From the NCBI RefSeq assembly GCF_900105045.1, contig NZ_LT629739.1, positions 2,728,001 through 2,792,000 of the forward strand: a stretch of DNA of 64,000 nucleotides, read 5' to 3'. This DNA is from Brevibacterium picturae. GTDB lineage: Bacteria > Actinomycetota > Actinomycetes > Actinomycetales > Brevibacteriaceae. Shown here one piece after another: positions 46,637-55,633 of this stretch (position 1 is its first letter; each line of letters opens with the position of its first letter). The notes below the pieces were generated by a model that searched no databases, was not told where the DNA came from, and saw nothing but the letters and a program-made list of their open reading frames with translations. Both the position numbers and the translations under genes were made by a program.

Positions 46637-47003
46637 GAGCCGGCCGAGCGATGTCGACGAATACATCGCCGGTTTCGACGATGCCCCCAAACAGGACTTT
46701 CTGCGCCGCCTCCGCGACCTCAGCCGAGCCAATGCGCCCACCGCAGCCGAGAGCCTCAAATGGGGGTCTCCAGCCTATTCCCTTGACACGATCCTCTTCG
46801 TGTTCGCCGGCTACTCCAAACACGCCAACTTCGTGTTCACCCCCAGCACCAAGGACGCCTTCGCCGATCGGCTGAGTGGTTTCGACACCGGAAAGGGATC
46901 GATCAAGCTCTACTACGATCGTGAGATCCCCGTCGATCTGCTGGCCGAGATGATCGCCTACCGGATTCGGGAGTTCGACGTCGACGGCGTGAAGTGGATG
47001 TGA
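46629..47003 (+). CDS. DUF1801 (YdhG-like) protein
   Basis: A 124-residue protein with the DUF1801 pattern: VDEYIAGFDDAPKQDFLRRL, AESLKWGSPAYSLD and the aromatic strand HANFVFTPS near the middle. Small basic/aromatic fold of unknown function, often single-gene. It overlaps the YbjN gene. Confidence 0.8.
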   Translation: MPESRPSDVDEYIAGFDDAPKQDFLRRLRDLSRANAPTAAESLKWGSPAYSLDTILFVFAGYSKHANFVFTPSTKDAFADRLSGFDTGKGSIKLYYDREIPVDLLAEMIAYRIREFDVDGVKWM

Positions 47004-47071
47004 GGCTGCGTCCCTGCCGACGAGCTGTCGGGCCGCCGTACAGGATGCAGACGTGCTGTCGTGATCGAGTC

Positions 47072-47689
47072 TCAGCTCAGGTCGAACTTGAGGCCTTCGT
47101 GACTGGCCTCGTAGCCCAGACGTGCATAGAAGCGCTGGGCATCCGTGCGCGTCTTATCGGTCGTCAGCTGGGCGATCGCTGCCCCGAATCGTCGTCCGCA
47201 GGCATGCGCCCAGTCGAAGACCGCCGTGCCCAGGCCGAGACCCTGCGCGTCGGAACCGATCCTGACCGCTTCGATCTGCAGTCGTGTCGACCCTCGTCGT
47301 GACAGGCTCGGGATGAGGGTCAGCTGCAGGGTGCCGACGGTGGCGGGCAGCTGGTCATCAGCATGATTCGACTGGGAAACGTTCGTGACGTCGTCGATGG
47401 CCGCCAGCAGCTGATTGGGATCGGCGTCGATGAGACCGAAGGCATGCTGGTAGGCGGCGGCATCCTCGGCGTCGGATCTTTCGCCTTCGCGGCCGGCGCG
47501 AAGTGCGCTCTCGTGAGCATCGCGAAGTGTGCCCTCGCGACCAGCGCCGAGCGCGTCATCGCGCAGCAGGTACACCAGCCGGGGGACATCTGTTGTGGTC
47601 GCACGACGAATCAGGAATCGCCTGTCGGCGAGGGTGATCGTCTCTTGGTCGAACTCGGAGAATCCAACAGATCCCGATGCCTCGGTCAC
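47072..47689 (-). CDS. GNAT family N-acetyltransferase
   Basis: A 205-residue acetyltransferase: FLIRRATTTDVPRLVYLLRD at the start and the CoA loop VRIGSDAQGLGLGTAVFDWA (about 143-162), then ARLGYEASHEGLKFDL. An internal 16-residue duplication (residues 46-61 and 62-77, ALGAGREG.../ALRAGREG...) extends the segment after strand 1. GTG 47689 overlaps the stop of the upstream symporter gene (GTGA), so both are one transcript. Acceptor unknown. Confidence 0.85.
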   Translation of the reverse strand: MTEASGSVGFSEFDQETITLADRRFLIRRATTTDVPRLVYLLRDDALGAGREGTLRDAHESALRAGREGERSDAEDAAAYQHAFGLIDADPNQLLAAIDDVTNVSQSNHADDQLPATVGTLQLTLIPSLSRRGSTRLQIEAVRIGSDAQGLGLGTAVFDWAHACGRRFGAAIAQLTTDKTRTDAQRFYARLGYEASHEGLKFDLS

Positions 47690-48690
47690 AGCGCGGCCTC
47701 CTGGGAGCTGCTGTCGTCAGCGACCTGATCACGCGGTGGTGTGTTGTAAGGCCGGCGGGCGTACACCGAGGCCAGGAGCGCACCGGAGACGTTGTGCCAC
47801 ACACTGAACACGGCGCCCGGAAGCGCGGCCAAGGGCGAGAAGTACGTCGTGGCCAAGGTGGAGGCGAGGCCGGAGTTCTGCAGGCCCACCTCGAAAGAGA
47901 GCGCGCGTCTGGTCGGAGTGTCCAGACGGCAGGCGGCTGCAACGCCGTAGCCGATGCCCAGTCCCAAGACGTTGTGTGTGATGACGGCCAGAAGGACGAG
48001 GAGCCCCGCCGAGGCGATGGAGTCGGCCGAGCCGGCGACGACGATCGCGACGATGTAGGCGATGGCGACCGATGCCAGCCAGGGCAGAATCGGGGCGATC
48101 GCGTCGACGAGCTTCGAGGCCACAACTCTGACGAGGACACCGACGATGACCGGCACGAGCACCGTCTGGCAGATTGAGACGAACATCGACCAGAAGGGCA
48201 CGTCCATGTAGGAACCCGCCAGCCACAGAGTCAGCAAGGGAGTCAGCACCGGTGCGAGGAGGGTCGACAGCGTGGTGATCGACACCGACAGCGCGGTGTC
48301 TCCCTTGGCCAGATAGGTCACGACGTTCGACGCTGTGCCGCCGGGCGCGCAGCCGACGAGGATGACGCCGACGGCGATCTCTGCGGGAAGGCCGAACAGC
48401 GTGACGACGAGGAGGCCGAGCAGCGGCATGGCGATGTACTGGGTGGCGGCGCCGAGCGCGGCGATCCACGGCCTCTTGGCGATTCTGGCGAAGTCCGGCA
48501 GGGTCAGCGTCAGGCCCATGAAGAACATGACCACGCCGAGACTCCACGTGATTGTGGGTGCCAGGGGCGTGAACGTGTCGGGGCTGAGGAATCCGAGCAC
48601 GCCGGCGATGACGACGAGGACCGGCAGCGCGGTGACAGCGATGAGCGAACTGCGGTCGGAGCGCGGTGCTTGCGTGGATGAGTCGGACAT
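47686..48690 (-). CDS. Bile acid:sodium symporter (BASS) family transporter
   Basis: A 334-residue protein of about nine or ten helices. Family signatures: GVVMFFMGLTLTLPDFARI, GVILVGCAPGGTASNVVTYL (sodium-site crossover) and SFEVGLQNSGLASTLATTYF. In bacteria these carry small organic acids such as pantoate or bile acids. TAGCCT lies six bases before the ATG, a leaderless signal. Confidence 0.92.
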   Translation of the reverse strand: MSDSSTQAPRSDRSSLIAVTALPVLVVIAGVLGFLSPDTFTPLAPTITWSLGVVMFFMGLTLTLPDFARIAKRPWIAALGAATQYIAMPLLGLLVVTLFGLPAEIAVGVILVGCAPGGTASNVVTYLAKGDTALSVSITTLSTLLAPVLTPLLTLWLAGSYMDVPFWSMFVSICQTVLVPVIVGVLVRVVASKLVDAIAPILPWLASVAIAYIVAIVVAGSADSIASAGLLVLLAVITHNVLGLGIGYGVAAACRLDTPTRRALSFEVGLQNSGLASTLATTYFSPLAALPGAVFSVWHNVSGALLASVYARRPYNTPPRDQVADDSSSQEAAL

Positions 48691-48696
48691 GGACTC

Positions 48697-48702
48697 AGGC
48701 TA
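48697..48702 (-). promoter_or_regulatory. Leaderless-type -10 box (TAGCCT) of the symporter gene
   Basis: TAGCCT on the minus strand ends six bases before the start codon at 48690. Confidence 0.55.
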
Positions 48703-48800
48703 GTCGCGCATGTCGGGATTCAAGACGAGGTACCGAATAGTGAGAAACGTCTCGAAGGCTCAGTCCGTGGGCGAGTCTGTGCCCGCAGGCACGGTCGTGC

Positions 48801-48806
48801 AAAAAT
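48801..48806 (+). promoter_or_regulatory. Possible leaderless-type -10 box (AAAAAT) of gpmA
   Basis: AAAAAT ends six bases before ATG 48813; only the conserved A and T positions match. Confidence 0.35.
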
Positions 48807-48812
48807 GGTGTC

Positions 48813-49556
48813 ATGACGCATAACCTCATCCTGCTGCGCCACGGCGAGAGCGAATGGAACCAGAAGAATCTGTTCACCGGTTGGGTCGACGTGACTCTGA
48901 CGGACAAGGGCCGGGCGGAGGGCCAGCGGGCCGGAGAACTCCTGCGCGAGGCCGAGCTCATCCCCGACGTCGTGTACACCTCCCGTCTCAAGCGGGCCAT
49001 CCTCACCTCGAACCTGGCGCTCGAGGCCGCCGACCTCTCCTGGCTCGACGTCCACCGCAGCTGGCGACTCAACGAACGTCACTACGGTGCTCTGCAGGGC
49101 AAGAATAAGAAGGAGATCCGCGAGGAGTTCGGCGAAGAGCAGTTCATGACCTGGCGCCGCTCCTTCGACACCCCGCCGCCGGCCCTCGGCGATGCCTCCG
49201 AGTTCTCACAGGCCGGGGACCCGCGTTACGCGAACCTCGGCGATTCCCTGCCTCGTACGGAATGCCTGGCCGATGTCATCGACCGTCTCCTGCCGTACTG
49301 GTACGACCGGCTCGTCCCCGAGCTCACCGTCGGACGCACCGTGCTCGTCGTCGCTCACGGCAATTCGCTGCGTGCCCTCGTCAAGCACCTCGACGGAATC
49401 TCCGACGCCGACATCACCGGCCTCAACATTCCCACCGGCATTCCGCTGCACTACGAGCTGACCGAGGACTTCACCCCCGTCAAGCCCGGCGGAACGTACC
49501 TCGATGCCGCCGCGGCCGAAGCTGCGATCGGCCAGGTCGCCAACCAGGGCCGCTGA
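48813..49556 (+). CDS. gpmA: 2,3-bisphosphoglycerate-dependent phosphoglycerate mutase
   Basis: Interconverts 3- and 2-phosphoglycerate in glycolysis. The 247-residue protein shows the phosphohistidine [18 protein letters not shown] (H10), [25 protein letters not shown] and [13 protein letters not shown]. Gene position between mshA and senX3-regX3 is conserved with mycobacteria (Rv0486-Rv0491), here broken by inserted genes. Confidence 0.97.
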   Translation: MTHNLILLRHGESEWNQKNLFTGWVDVTLTDKGRAEGQRAGELLREAELIPDVVYTSRLKRAILTSNLALEAADLSWLDVHRSWRLNERHYGALQGKNKKEIREEFGEEQFMTWRRSFDTPPPALGDASEFSQAGDPRYANLGDSLPRTECLADVIDRLLPYWYDRLVPELTVGRTVLVVAHGNSLRALVKHLDGISDADITGLNIPTGIPLHYELTEDFTPVKPGGTYLDAAAAEAAIGQVANQGR

Positions 49557-49567
49557 GGCTCTGGCTC

Positions 49568-50506
49568 TCACATACTCGGACTCGCGTCCGCGACCTCCCC
49601 GGCAGCCGCCTCGGCGACCGCCTTCATCTGTTCGAGGAGAAGGCCGATCGCCGGTGAGGCGCTCATCGAGGCCCGCCACACGAGGTAGATCCAGCGGGCG
49701 ATGCTGGGATCGTCGAGCTCGACGACGGTGACGTCGTCGGGCACGTGCGGGCGTCCCAGCCGCGGCACCAGCGCCAAGGCGCCCACCGCGCGGACGAACT
49801 CGATCTGCGTGTCGTACTCCATCGCCCAGTACTCGATCCGCGGCTCGGCATTGAGGGTGTCGAAGAGCGCGGTGAGCCAGCGGTGACAGACACCGTTGCG
49901 TGGGGCCGAGACGAAGACCTCGCCGAGGAGATCCTGCCGTCTCACCTGATCGTGTGAGGCCAAATGGTGGTCGCGGTGCATGACGATATCGGCACGGTCG
50001 ATCGCGATGAGTTCGGAATTCAGTGTTGAGGGCAGCAGGGGAGAGGCCTCACGCCAGTCGAAGATGAGCGAGGCGTCGATCCGACCGGCCGTGACCATGT
50101 CGATGAGCTCATCGGGCTCCTCCTCGATGTTGGTGATCGTCAGCTCCGGAGCGGTGTCCTTGAGCAGCGGCAGGGAGGGCACCAGCACCCCGCGGATGCC
50201 GGTCGAGAACCCGCCCACAGTGATCCGACCTCGGGGTTCGCCCGATCTGGCCCTGGCCTCGGTCTCGAGGCTCTCGAGATCCTGGAGCAGCTCGGCACCG
50301 CGACGGCTGAGCTCGCGTCCCATCGGGGTCAGAGCGATCCCGCGTCCGGTGCGCTCGGTCACGGGTGCCCCGAGGTAGCGCGAGAGCTTCTGCATCTGAT
50401 GGCTGATGGCCGCCGAGGTGTAGCCGAGTGCGTCTGCGGTCGCCGTGACGGATCCGGCCGAGTCGAGAGCGACGAGCGTACGCAGGGCGAGAGTATCAAT
50501 CATCAA
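49568..50506 (-). CDS. LysR-family transcriptional regulator
   Basis: A 312-residue LTTR. HTH LDSAGSVTATADALGYTSAA then ISHQMQKLSRYLGAPVTERT (about 14-53), followed by a substrate-binding domain of the periplasmic-binding fold. It is transcribed away from the EamA transporter gene 68 bases off, the classic layout in which the regulator controls its divergent neighbour. Confidence 0.9.
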   Translation of the reverse strand: MMIDTLALRTLVALDSAGSVTATADALGYTSAAISHQMQKLSRYLGAPVTERTGRGIALTPMGRELSRRGAELLQDLESLETEARARSGEPRGRITVGGFSTGIRGVLVPSLPLLKDTAPELTITNIEEEPDELIDMVTAGRIDASLIFDWREASPLLPSTLNSELIAIDRADIVMHRDHHLASHDQVRRQDLLGEVFVSAPRNGVCHRWLTALFDTLNAEPRIEYWAMEYDTQIEFVRAVGALALVPRLGRPHVPDDVTVVELDDPSIARWIYLVWRASMSASPAIGLLLEQMKAVAEAAAGEVADASPSM

Positions 50507-50574
50507 ATTATTTTAACGAAACTACGCATTTATATTCAATGGAAATTTGATTCCGTGGCTGGGATCCTGGAAGC
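50507..50574. promoter_or_regulatory. A/T-rich divergent promoter region with LysR-type operator candidate
   Basis: The shared LysR/EamA intergenic region is strikingly A/T-rich. TCAA (50536-50539) and TTGA (50547-50550) give a short inverted repeat of LysR-box type; TATATT precedes it. Confidence 0.4.
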
Positions 50575-51525
50575 ATGCGTCCCGTCCATTACATGCTCGC
50601 CCTGCTCGTCGTCGTCCTCTGGGGTGTCAACTTCATCTTCATCGACTTCGGCCTGCGGGACTGGCCACCGCTGCTCCTCGTCGCCGCCCGCTTCACCTTC
50701 GTCGTCATCCCGGCGATCTTCTTCGTGACGTTCCCACGCGGGAACCTCCGCCGCGTCCTGCTCATCGGCGTGTTCATGTCCGCGGGCCAGTTCGGCCTGC
50801 TCTACACCTCGATGTCCCTCGGTCTTCCCGCGGGGCTGGCCTCGATCGTCATCCAGATCCAGGCGGCATTCACCGTCCTCGTCGCCGCGCTCGCGCTGCG
50901 CGAGATTCCGAATCGACGCCAGCTCGTCGGCATCCTGATCGGACTCTCCGGGCTGGGCGTCATCGGGCTGAGCCTGCAGGCCTCAGTGCCGATCGCCGCT
51001 TTCCTCGTCGCCCTCGGCGCCTCCCTGTCGTGGGCGGTCGGGAATGTCATCGCCCGCGGCGTGAAGGAGGGAACCAACGGTGTGCAGATGACCGTGTGGT
51101 CGGCCCTCGTCGTGCCCGTGCCGATGTTCGCGCTCTCACTCCTCATCGATGGCCCCGCCGAGGTGGCTCATGCCCTGGCGCACCCGACCTGGGGTGTCGT
51201 GGCCTCGGTCGTCTACACCGCCGGCTGCGCCTCACTCATCGGCTATGTCATCTGGAACTCGCTGCTCGCCCGGTTCCCGGCCTCCCAGGTGGCACCGTTC
51301 TCGCTGCTCGTCCCGCTGGTCGGTGTGCTCTCGGCGTGGCTCGTCCTCGGTGACCGGCCCACGGCGCCCGAACTCATCGGCGGGGCCCTCTTGCTCCTGG
51401 GCGTCGCGGTCACGACGGGCGTGCTGAAGACCATCGGGCGCGGCCTCACCGGTCGGAAGCGGAGAAACCGAAGGGTCGTGGCCGGCGACATGCAGGAAGT
51501 CGGGCGCAGCGCAGGGCCACGGTAG
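50575..51525 (+). CDS. EamA/DMT-superfamily transporter
   Basis: A 316-residue protein with ten helices in two EamA repeats (about 5-135 and 145-285): YMLALLVVVLWGVNFIFIDF and ALGASLSWAVGNVIARG. The C-terminus is basic. Probably an amino-acid or metabolite exporter like YdeD/RhtA relatives, regulated by the divergent LysR protein. Confidence 0.9.
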   Translation: MRPVHYMLALLVVVLWGVNFIFIDFGLRDWPPLLLVAARFTFVVIPAIFFVTFPRGNLRRVLLIGVFMSAGQFGLLYTSMSLGLPAGLASIVIQIQAAFTVLVAALALREIPNRRQLVGILIGLSGLGVIGLSLQASVPIAAFLVALGASLSWAVGNVIARGVKEGTNGVQMTVWSALVVPVPMFALSLLIDGPAEVAHALAHPTWGVVASVVYTAGCASLIGYVIWNSLLARFPASQVAPFSLLVPLVGVLSAWLVLGDRPTAPELIGGALLLLGVAVTTGVLKTIGRGLTGRKRRNRRVVAGDMQEVGRSAGPR

Positions 51526-51534
51526 ACAGCAGAA

Positions 51535-51570
51535 CGCCGAGGTGGCGGCCGGCCAGCCATCACCTCGGCG
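51535..51570. terminator. Hairpin between convergent EamA and phoU genes
   Basis: CGCCGAGGTG (51535-51544) and CACCTCGGCG (51561-51570) form a perfect 10-bp stem with a 16-base loop. It can serve both convergent genes. The arms are also two copies of a decamer common in this window. Confidence 0.7.
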
Positions 51571-51614
51571 ATCGTGCTTGTCTCATTTGCGGTGCCACCT
51601 CGGTGGCGGACCTG

Positions 51615-52277
51615 TCACTTCTTCGACAGGTAGGGCTCCCAGTTGCCGGTGAGCAGGTATTCGACCTTCTGGGATACGGACACCGCGTGGTCGCCGAAGC
51701 GTTCGTAGTAGCGCGAAAGCAGCGTGACATCGGCGATATGGCGGGGCGCAAGCGCACCGGCCGGTTCCTCAGCGAGCTTGGCGAAGACGCTCAAGTGCAG
51801 CTCGTCGAGCTCCTCGTCAATCGCGTTGATCGTGGGCACAGCGGTCAGGCCCGGGTTCGACAGCAGGTTCTCGGTCGCCTCGGCGATCTTCTCCCCGGAC
51901 TCGCCCATCCGGGTGAACGTGTCGGCGAAGTGGTCGGGAATCGCCGACTCCGGGTAGCGGATGCGCACCTGCTGGGCGATGTGGCGAGCCAGGTCGCCCA
52001 TGCGCTCGAGGGACGCGGACATCCGCAGGGAGCCGATGACCGCGCGCAGATCTGCGGCGACGGGGGCCTGCAGGGCAAGCATCTCAGCGGCCTGCTGGTC
52101 GAGCGCGTACTGCATGTGGTCGATCGTGGCGTCGGCCTCGATGACCTTCTCTGCCAGCTCGAGGTCGTTGCTGCGCAGGGCCTGGTTCGCCAGGCGAACG
52201 GCCTCGTGGACCTTGATGGACATGTCGACCAGCTGCGTGGCCAGCTCGTCCAGCTCATTTCTGAAGACTTCGCGCAT
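51615..52277 (-). CDS. phoU: Phosphate-signalling protein PhoU
   Basis: A 220-residue all-helical protein with two PhoU repeats, each with the metal-binding pattern (LRMSASLERMGDLARHIAQQ; LLSRYYERFGDHAVSVSQ). It links the phosphate transporter to the SenX3/RegX3 kinase system, which is divergent next to it. The start is ATG 52277; a TTG two codons earlier at 52283 is nearer to AAGGA and is possible. Confidence 0.95.
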   Translation of the reverse strand: MREVFRNELDELATQLVDMSIKVHEAVRLANQALRSNDLELAEKVIEADATIDHMQYALDQQAAEMLALQAPVAADLRAVIGSLRMSASLERMGDLARHIAQQVRIRYPESAIPDHFADTFTRMGESGEKIAEATENLLSNPGLTAVPTINAIDEELDELHLSVFAKLAEEPAGALAPRHIADVTLLSRYYERFGDHAVSVSQKVEYLLTGNWEPYLSKK

Positions 52278-52517
52278 TGACAACGGTTCCTTAATCTCGT
52301 GAATCTCTTGCGAGGCTGGCGTGCCTCATGTCGTCTTGGGGGCTCATCTCGTCTTGGGGTGGACAGTAGTCCGGATACGAGTGGCGATCCAGTCACGACC
52401 GGCACACTGTCGTCAGCTTTCCACGATTGGGTGAACAGTGTCTGGCATGCAGGTGAATTCCTCGGCAAAAGCGACGTTCCGGGGCCGATTCGGTGCGCCT
52501 GTGAAGCAGACTGCGCA

Positions 52518-52523
52518 TAAACT
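52518..52523 (+). promoter_or_regulatory. Leaderless-type -10 box (TAAACT) of senX3
   Basis: TAAACT ends seven bases before GTG 52531. The 250-base phoU-senX3 interval otherwise shows no clear motif. Confidence 0.55.
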
Positions 52524-52530
52524 TGATGAC

Positions 52531-53919
52531 GTGGACCTCTTGATCGTAGCGGTCCTGACCGGCATCGTCGGTCTGGGACTGGGCATAGCGGGAATTCTGG
52601 CGTTTCGCTTCAGCGAACGCTCCCGTGATGCTGCCGATCTGCATTCCGAGGACGACTTGCCGGAGGGCATCGCCGAGGTGCTGGCCGTGCTGCCCTCGGC
52701 CGCGATCGTTCTCGACGCCGGCGACGACGTCGTCAAAGCATCCCCGGCCGCCTACACCTTCGGCCTGGTCAGAGGCCACTCCCTCGCCTCTCCCGAAATG
52801 CTGCGCATGGTCGGACGGGTCCGCTCCAGAGGCCTCATCGAAGAGATCGAGCTCGAACAGAAACGTGAGCAGGCGGACTCGGTGCTGCGTTTCCTCCATG
52901 CTCGCGTGGCTCCCTTGGGCACGGCCTTCGTCCTCGTCCTCTGCGACGATCAGACCGAGTCGAAGCGCGTCGATGCCGTTCGACGTGACTTCGTCGCCAA
53001 CGTCTCCCACGAACTCAAGACCCCCATCGGTGCGATGTCGCTTCTGGCCGAGGCAGTGACCGACTTCGCCGACGATCCGCAGGCCGTCGAACGCTTCGGC
53101 GGCCGGATGCAGCGAGAGTCGAAGCGCCTGACCCAGCTGGTGCAGGAGATCATCGATCTCTCTCGCGTCCAGGACCATACGGCTCCGTCTGCGACGGAGA
53201 AGATCTCCGCCGCCGAGGTGGTCGACGATGCCGCTGACCGTGCCCGCACGCATGCGGAGGGCAAGAACATCCACATCGAGGTCTCACCTCCGAGCAGGCT
53301 GCTCATCGAAGGCAACTACGAGCTCCTCGTCAACGCAGTGCGCAACCTCATCGACAATGCGATCAACTACTCACCCGATGGGACTCGCATCGGCGTCGGC
53401 GTCGAACTCGTCGATGAACGCGTTGAGATCTCCGTGACCGACCAGGGCATCGGACTCTCCACCCAGGACACGGAGAGGGTCTTCGAGCGGTTCTACCGCG
53501 TCGACCCGGCCCGGTCGCGGATCACCGGCGGAACCGGGCTGGGGCTGAGCATCGTCAAGCACATCATCGCCACTCACGGTGGACAGGTGAAGGTCTGGAG
53601 CCGCCTCGGCAAGGGGTCGACCTTCACCATCGTGCTGCCGCTGGCAGGCAACGCTGCCGATGACGAGGCGACTTCCTCGGCGCCCGACGGGGTCCTCCTC
53701 GAGCACTCGGCTCAGGCCGAGGACGCAGATGCGACTGACGCGGATACCGGTGATGGAGATGCCGATGGCACAGATACCGGCGATGCGGATACCAGTGATG
53801 CAGATGCCGATGATTCGAGCGAACATGACGATGACGATGACAAGGATGTCAGCGCCGTGGAGAATGAGACAACCCAGGTTTTGACAACCGAAAGCGAACA
53901 AAGGAAGCTCACGACGTGA
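52531..53919 (+). CDS. senX3: Sensor histidine kinase SenX3 with acidic tail
   Basis: Phosphate-responsive kinase, 462 residues from GTG 52531. One or two N-terminal helices (LLIVAVLTGIVGLGLGIAG) are followed by a PAS-like region, the H box (DFVANVSHELKTPIGAM, H160) and a complete ATPase domain (NLIDNAINYSP, DQGIGL, GGTGLGLSIVKHI). After residue about 375 comes a tail of nearly 80 residues, mostly Asp/Ala/Thr/Gly in short repeats ending in EHDDDDDKD (DNA 53718-53846), absent from mycobacterial SenX3. I chose the GTG over ATG 52438 because of the -10 box and the position of the first helix. It overlaps regX3. Confidence 0.92.
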   Translation: MDLLIVAVLTGIVGLGLGIAGILAFRFSERSRDAADLHSEDDLPEGIAEVLAVLPSAAIVLDAGDDVVKASPAAYTFGLVRGHSLASPEMLRMVGRVRSRGLIEEIELEQKREQADSVLRFLHARVAPLGTAFVLVLCDDQTESKRVDAVRRDFVANVSHELKTPIGAMSLLAEAVTDFADDPQAVERFGGRMQRESKRLTQLVQEIIDLSRVQDHTAPSATEKISAAEVVDDAADRARTHAEGKNIHIEVSPPSRLLIEGNYELLVNAVRNLIDNAINYSPDGTRIGVGVELVDERVEISVTDQGIGLSTQDTERVFERFYRVDPARSRITGGTGLGLSIVKHIIATHGGQVKVWSRLGKGSTFTIVLPLAGNAADDEATSSAPDGVLLEHSAQAEDADATDADTGDGDADGTDTGDADTSDADADDSSEHDDDDDKDVSAVENETTQVLTTESEQRKLTT

Positions 53920-54599
53920 CTCGAATTCTGCTTGTTGAGGACGAGGATTCGTTCTCGGACCCGCTGTCGTACCTGCTCGGCAAGGAAGGGTACGAGGTGA
54001 CTGTTGCCGAAGATGGTTTGAAGGCTCTTGCAGACTTCGACCGCAACGGTGCCGACCTGGTTCTCCTCGATCTCATGTTGCCGGGAGTCTCCGGTACCGA
54101 GGTGTGTCGGGAGCTGCGCGCAAAATCCAATGTGCCGATCATCATGCTCACCGCCAAGGACTCGGAGATCGACAAGGTGGTGGGGCTCGAACTCGGCGCA
54201 GACGACTACGTCACCAAGCCCTACTCCTCCCGTGAGCTGCTGGCCCGAGTGCGAGCGGTGCTGCGACGCAACGTCGAATCGGAAGCCTTCGATGACGAGT
54301 CGGTGCTCGAAGCCGGGGGAGTGCGCATCGACGTCGAACGACACGTCGTCAGCGTCCGCGGCGACGAGCTGTCGATGCCGCTGAAGGAGTTCGAGCTGCT
54401 CGAGATCCTCATCCGCAACTCCGGCCGAGTGATGACCCGCGGCCAGCTCATCGATCGGATCTGGGGCGAAGACTACGTGGGGGACACGAAGACCCTCGAC
54501 GTCCACGTCAAGCGTCTGCGTGCCAAGGTCGAGGAGAACCCGTCGGAGCCGCGCCTCCTTACCACAGTGCGCGGGCTCGGCTACAAGTTCGAGGCCTGA
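53916..54599 (+). CDS. regX3: Response regulator RegX3
   Basis: OmpR-type regulator of the phosphate response, 227 residues. The receiver has the acidic pocket VEDED, phospho-acceptor D52 in LVLLDLMLPG, T in MLTAKD and K in VTKPYSSRE. The winged helix ends KTLDVHVKRLRAKVEENPSE and GYKFEA. GTG 53916 overlaps the senX3 stop (GTGA). Confidence 0.95.
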   Translation: MTRILLVEDEDSFSDPLSYLLGKEGYEVTVAEDGLKALADFDRNGADLVLLDLMLPGVSGTEVCRELRAKSNVPIIMLTAKDSEIDKVVGLELGADDYVTKPYSSRELLARVRAVLRRNVESEAFDDESVLEAGGVRIDVERHVVSVRGDELSMPLKEFELLEILIRNSGRVMTRGQLIDRIWGEDYVGDTKTLDVHVKRLRAKVEENPSEPRLLTTVRGLGYKFEA

Positions 54600-54620
54600 T
54601 CGCCGGCATTCCTCCACAGC

Positions 54621-54661
54621 ACAGAAAGAGCCGCCCGCATGCAGTGGGCGGCTCCTTCTGT
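54621..54661. terminator. Bidirectional terminator between regX3 and the LpqE-like gene
   Basis: ACAGAA-A-GAGCCGCCC (54621-54636) pairs with GGGCGGCTC-C-TTCTGT (54646-54661) with one mismatch and a nine-base loop; the genes are convergent. Confidence 0.75.
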
Positions 54662-54685
54662 GGTACGGCTCTCGTGCGGCTGTGG

Positions 54686-55327
54686 TCAGCCGTTGACTGC
54701 AGCTGACGCGCCCTGCTCGCCCGTCTGGCCGGTGGCGTCTGCTTCGCCCGTCTGGCCGGTTTCGCCGGAGGCGTCTGCCTCACCGGTCTGCGATGCCTCG
54801 CTGGTCTGAGTCGCTTCTTCGCTGGGCGACTCCGACGGCTCCTCGGTGGGAACGTACTCTTCGTAGTACGGGAGTGCGTTCGACAGGACCTGGGTCCGGA
54901 TCGTCTTCTCGTCATCGCCGACCTTGACGGTGACGTCGGCCAGGTCGCCGGGCTGCGCCTTGAGGCTGTCGACGATGATGGGCTCCGAAGAGTCCGAGGC
55001 CGGGCTCTCGGGATCCTGCACGAAGGTCTCGCCGGCCTTGACCGACTCCGTCGTCTTCTTCCCGCCGACGTCCAAGGAGACCTTGGCGGAGGAGTCGCCC
55101 TTGTTGATGAGGGTGAAGAACAGCTGGGCCGGGCCCTCGCCGGATTCGTCCATGATGAGCATCAGACCGCGAACCTCGACGTCTCCGATCGATCCCCATG
55201 CACCGTCACCGGCGTTGTAGCTGTACTCAGCGGTCTGGTGCGGTGACAGCAGGCTTGCACAGCCGCTGACGGGAATGACGAGAGCGAGTGCGGCAACTGC
55301 GAGTGCCGCGCGGTTGTGCCGTTTCAT
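54686..55327 (-). CDS. LpqE-like lipoprotein with repeat tail
   Basis: A 213-residue lipoprotein. Signal peptide MKRHNRAALAVAALALVIPV then lipobox VSGC. The body is a beta-sandwich-like domain (VEVRGLMLIMDESGEGPAQL, LFFTLINKGDSSAKV) like mycobacterial LpqE (Rv3584), which is also beside carD. The C-terminal 55 residues are Thr/Gly/Glu/Ala repeats of the form TGQTGEADA (DNA about 54700-54800). AAGGAG precedes the ATG. Role unknown. Confidence 0.8.
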   Translation of the reverse strand: MKRHNRAALAVAALALVIPVSGCASLLSPHQTAEYSYNAGDGAWGSIGDVEVRGLMLIMDESGEGPAQLFFTLINKGDSSAKVSLDVGGKKTTESVKAGETFVQDPESPASDSSEPIIVDSLKAQPGDLADVTVKVGDDEKTIRTQVLSNALPYYEEYVPTEEPSESPSEEATQTSEASQTGEADASGETGQTGEADATGQTGEQGASAAVNG

Positions 55328-55633
55328 TATGCTCCTTGAAGTGGCAATACAAGATCAATCTGTATACTACCCGGTTTTTGACCGGCCGTAGAACCGGAAA
55401 TCAGACCGGACGCGTTCCGGTCGAAGGGGTTGGGCGGGGCTGAGTGCGTTTCGCTCGGGGAGCCCGGGCGGGGCCGCAGTGGTTCTGACCGTGGGATTGC
55501 CGACATCGCCCGAGATGAGCCCCGGGGGCTGAGCCGCACAGCGGAGCCTAGCATGAGGAATCCGTCCCCTGAACGATTTCTGTGGCGCGCCTCATGGTAA
55601 ACTGGAAGTCCGCGAAAGGGGTTTGAAGAGAAT
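55328..55633. other. Divergent lpqE-carD intergenic region
   Basis: Holds the carD -10 candidate TAAACT (55598-55603) and, on the other strand, a TATACA box near 55366 for the lipoprotein gene. GACCGGA-CGCGT-TCCGGTC (55403-55421) is an inverted repeat, and ACCGG recurs four times in 55380-55421. No gene was found. Confidence 0.5.
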
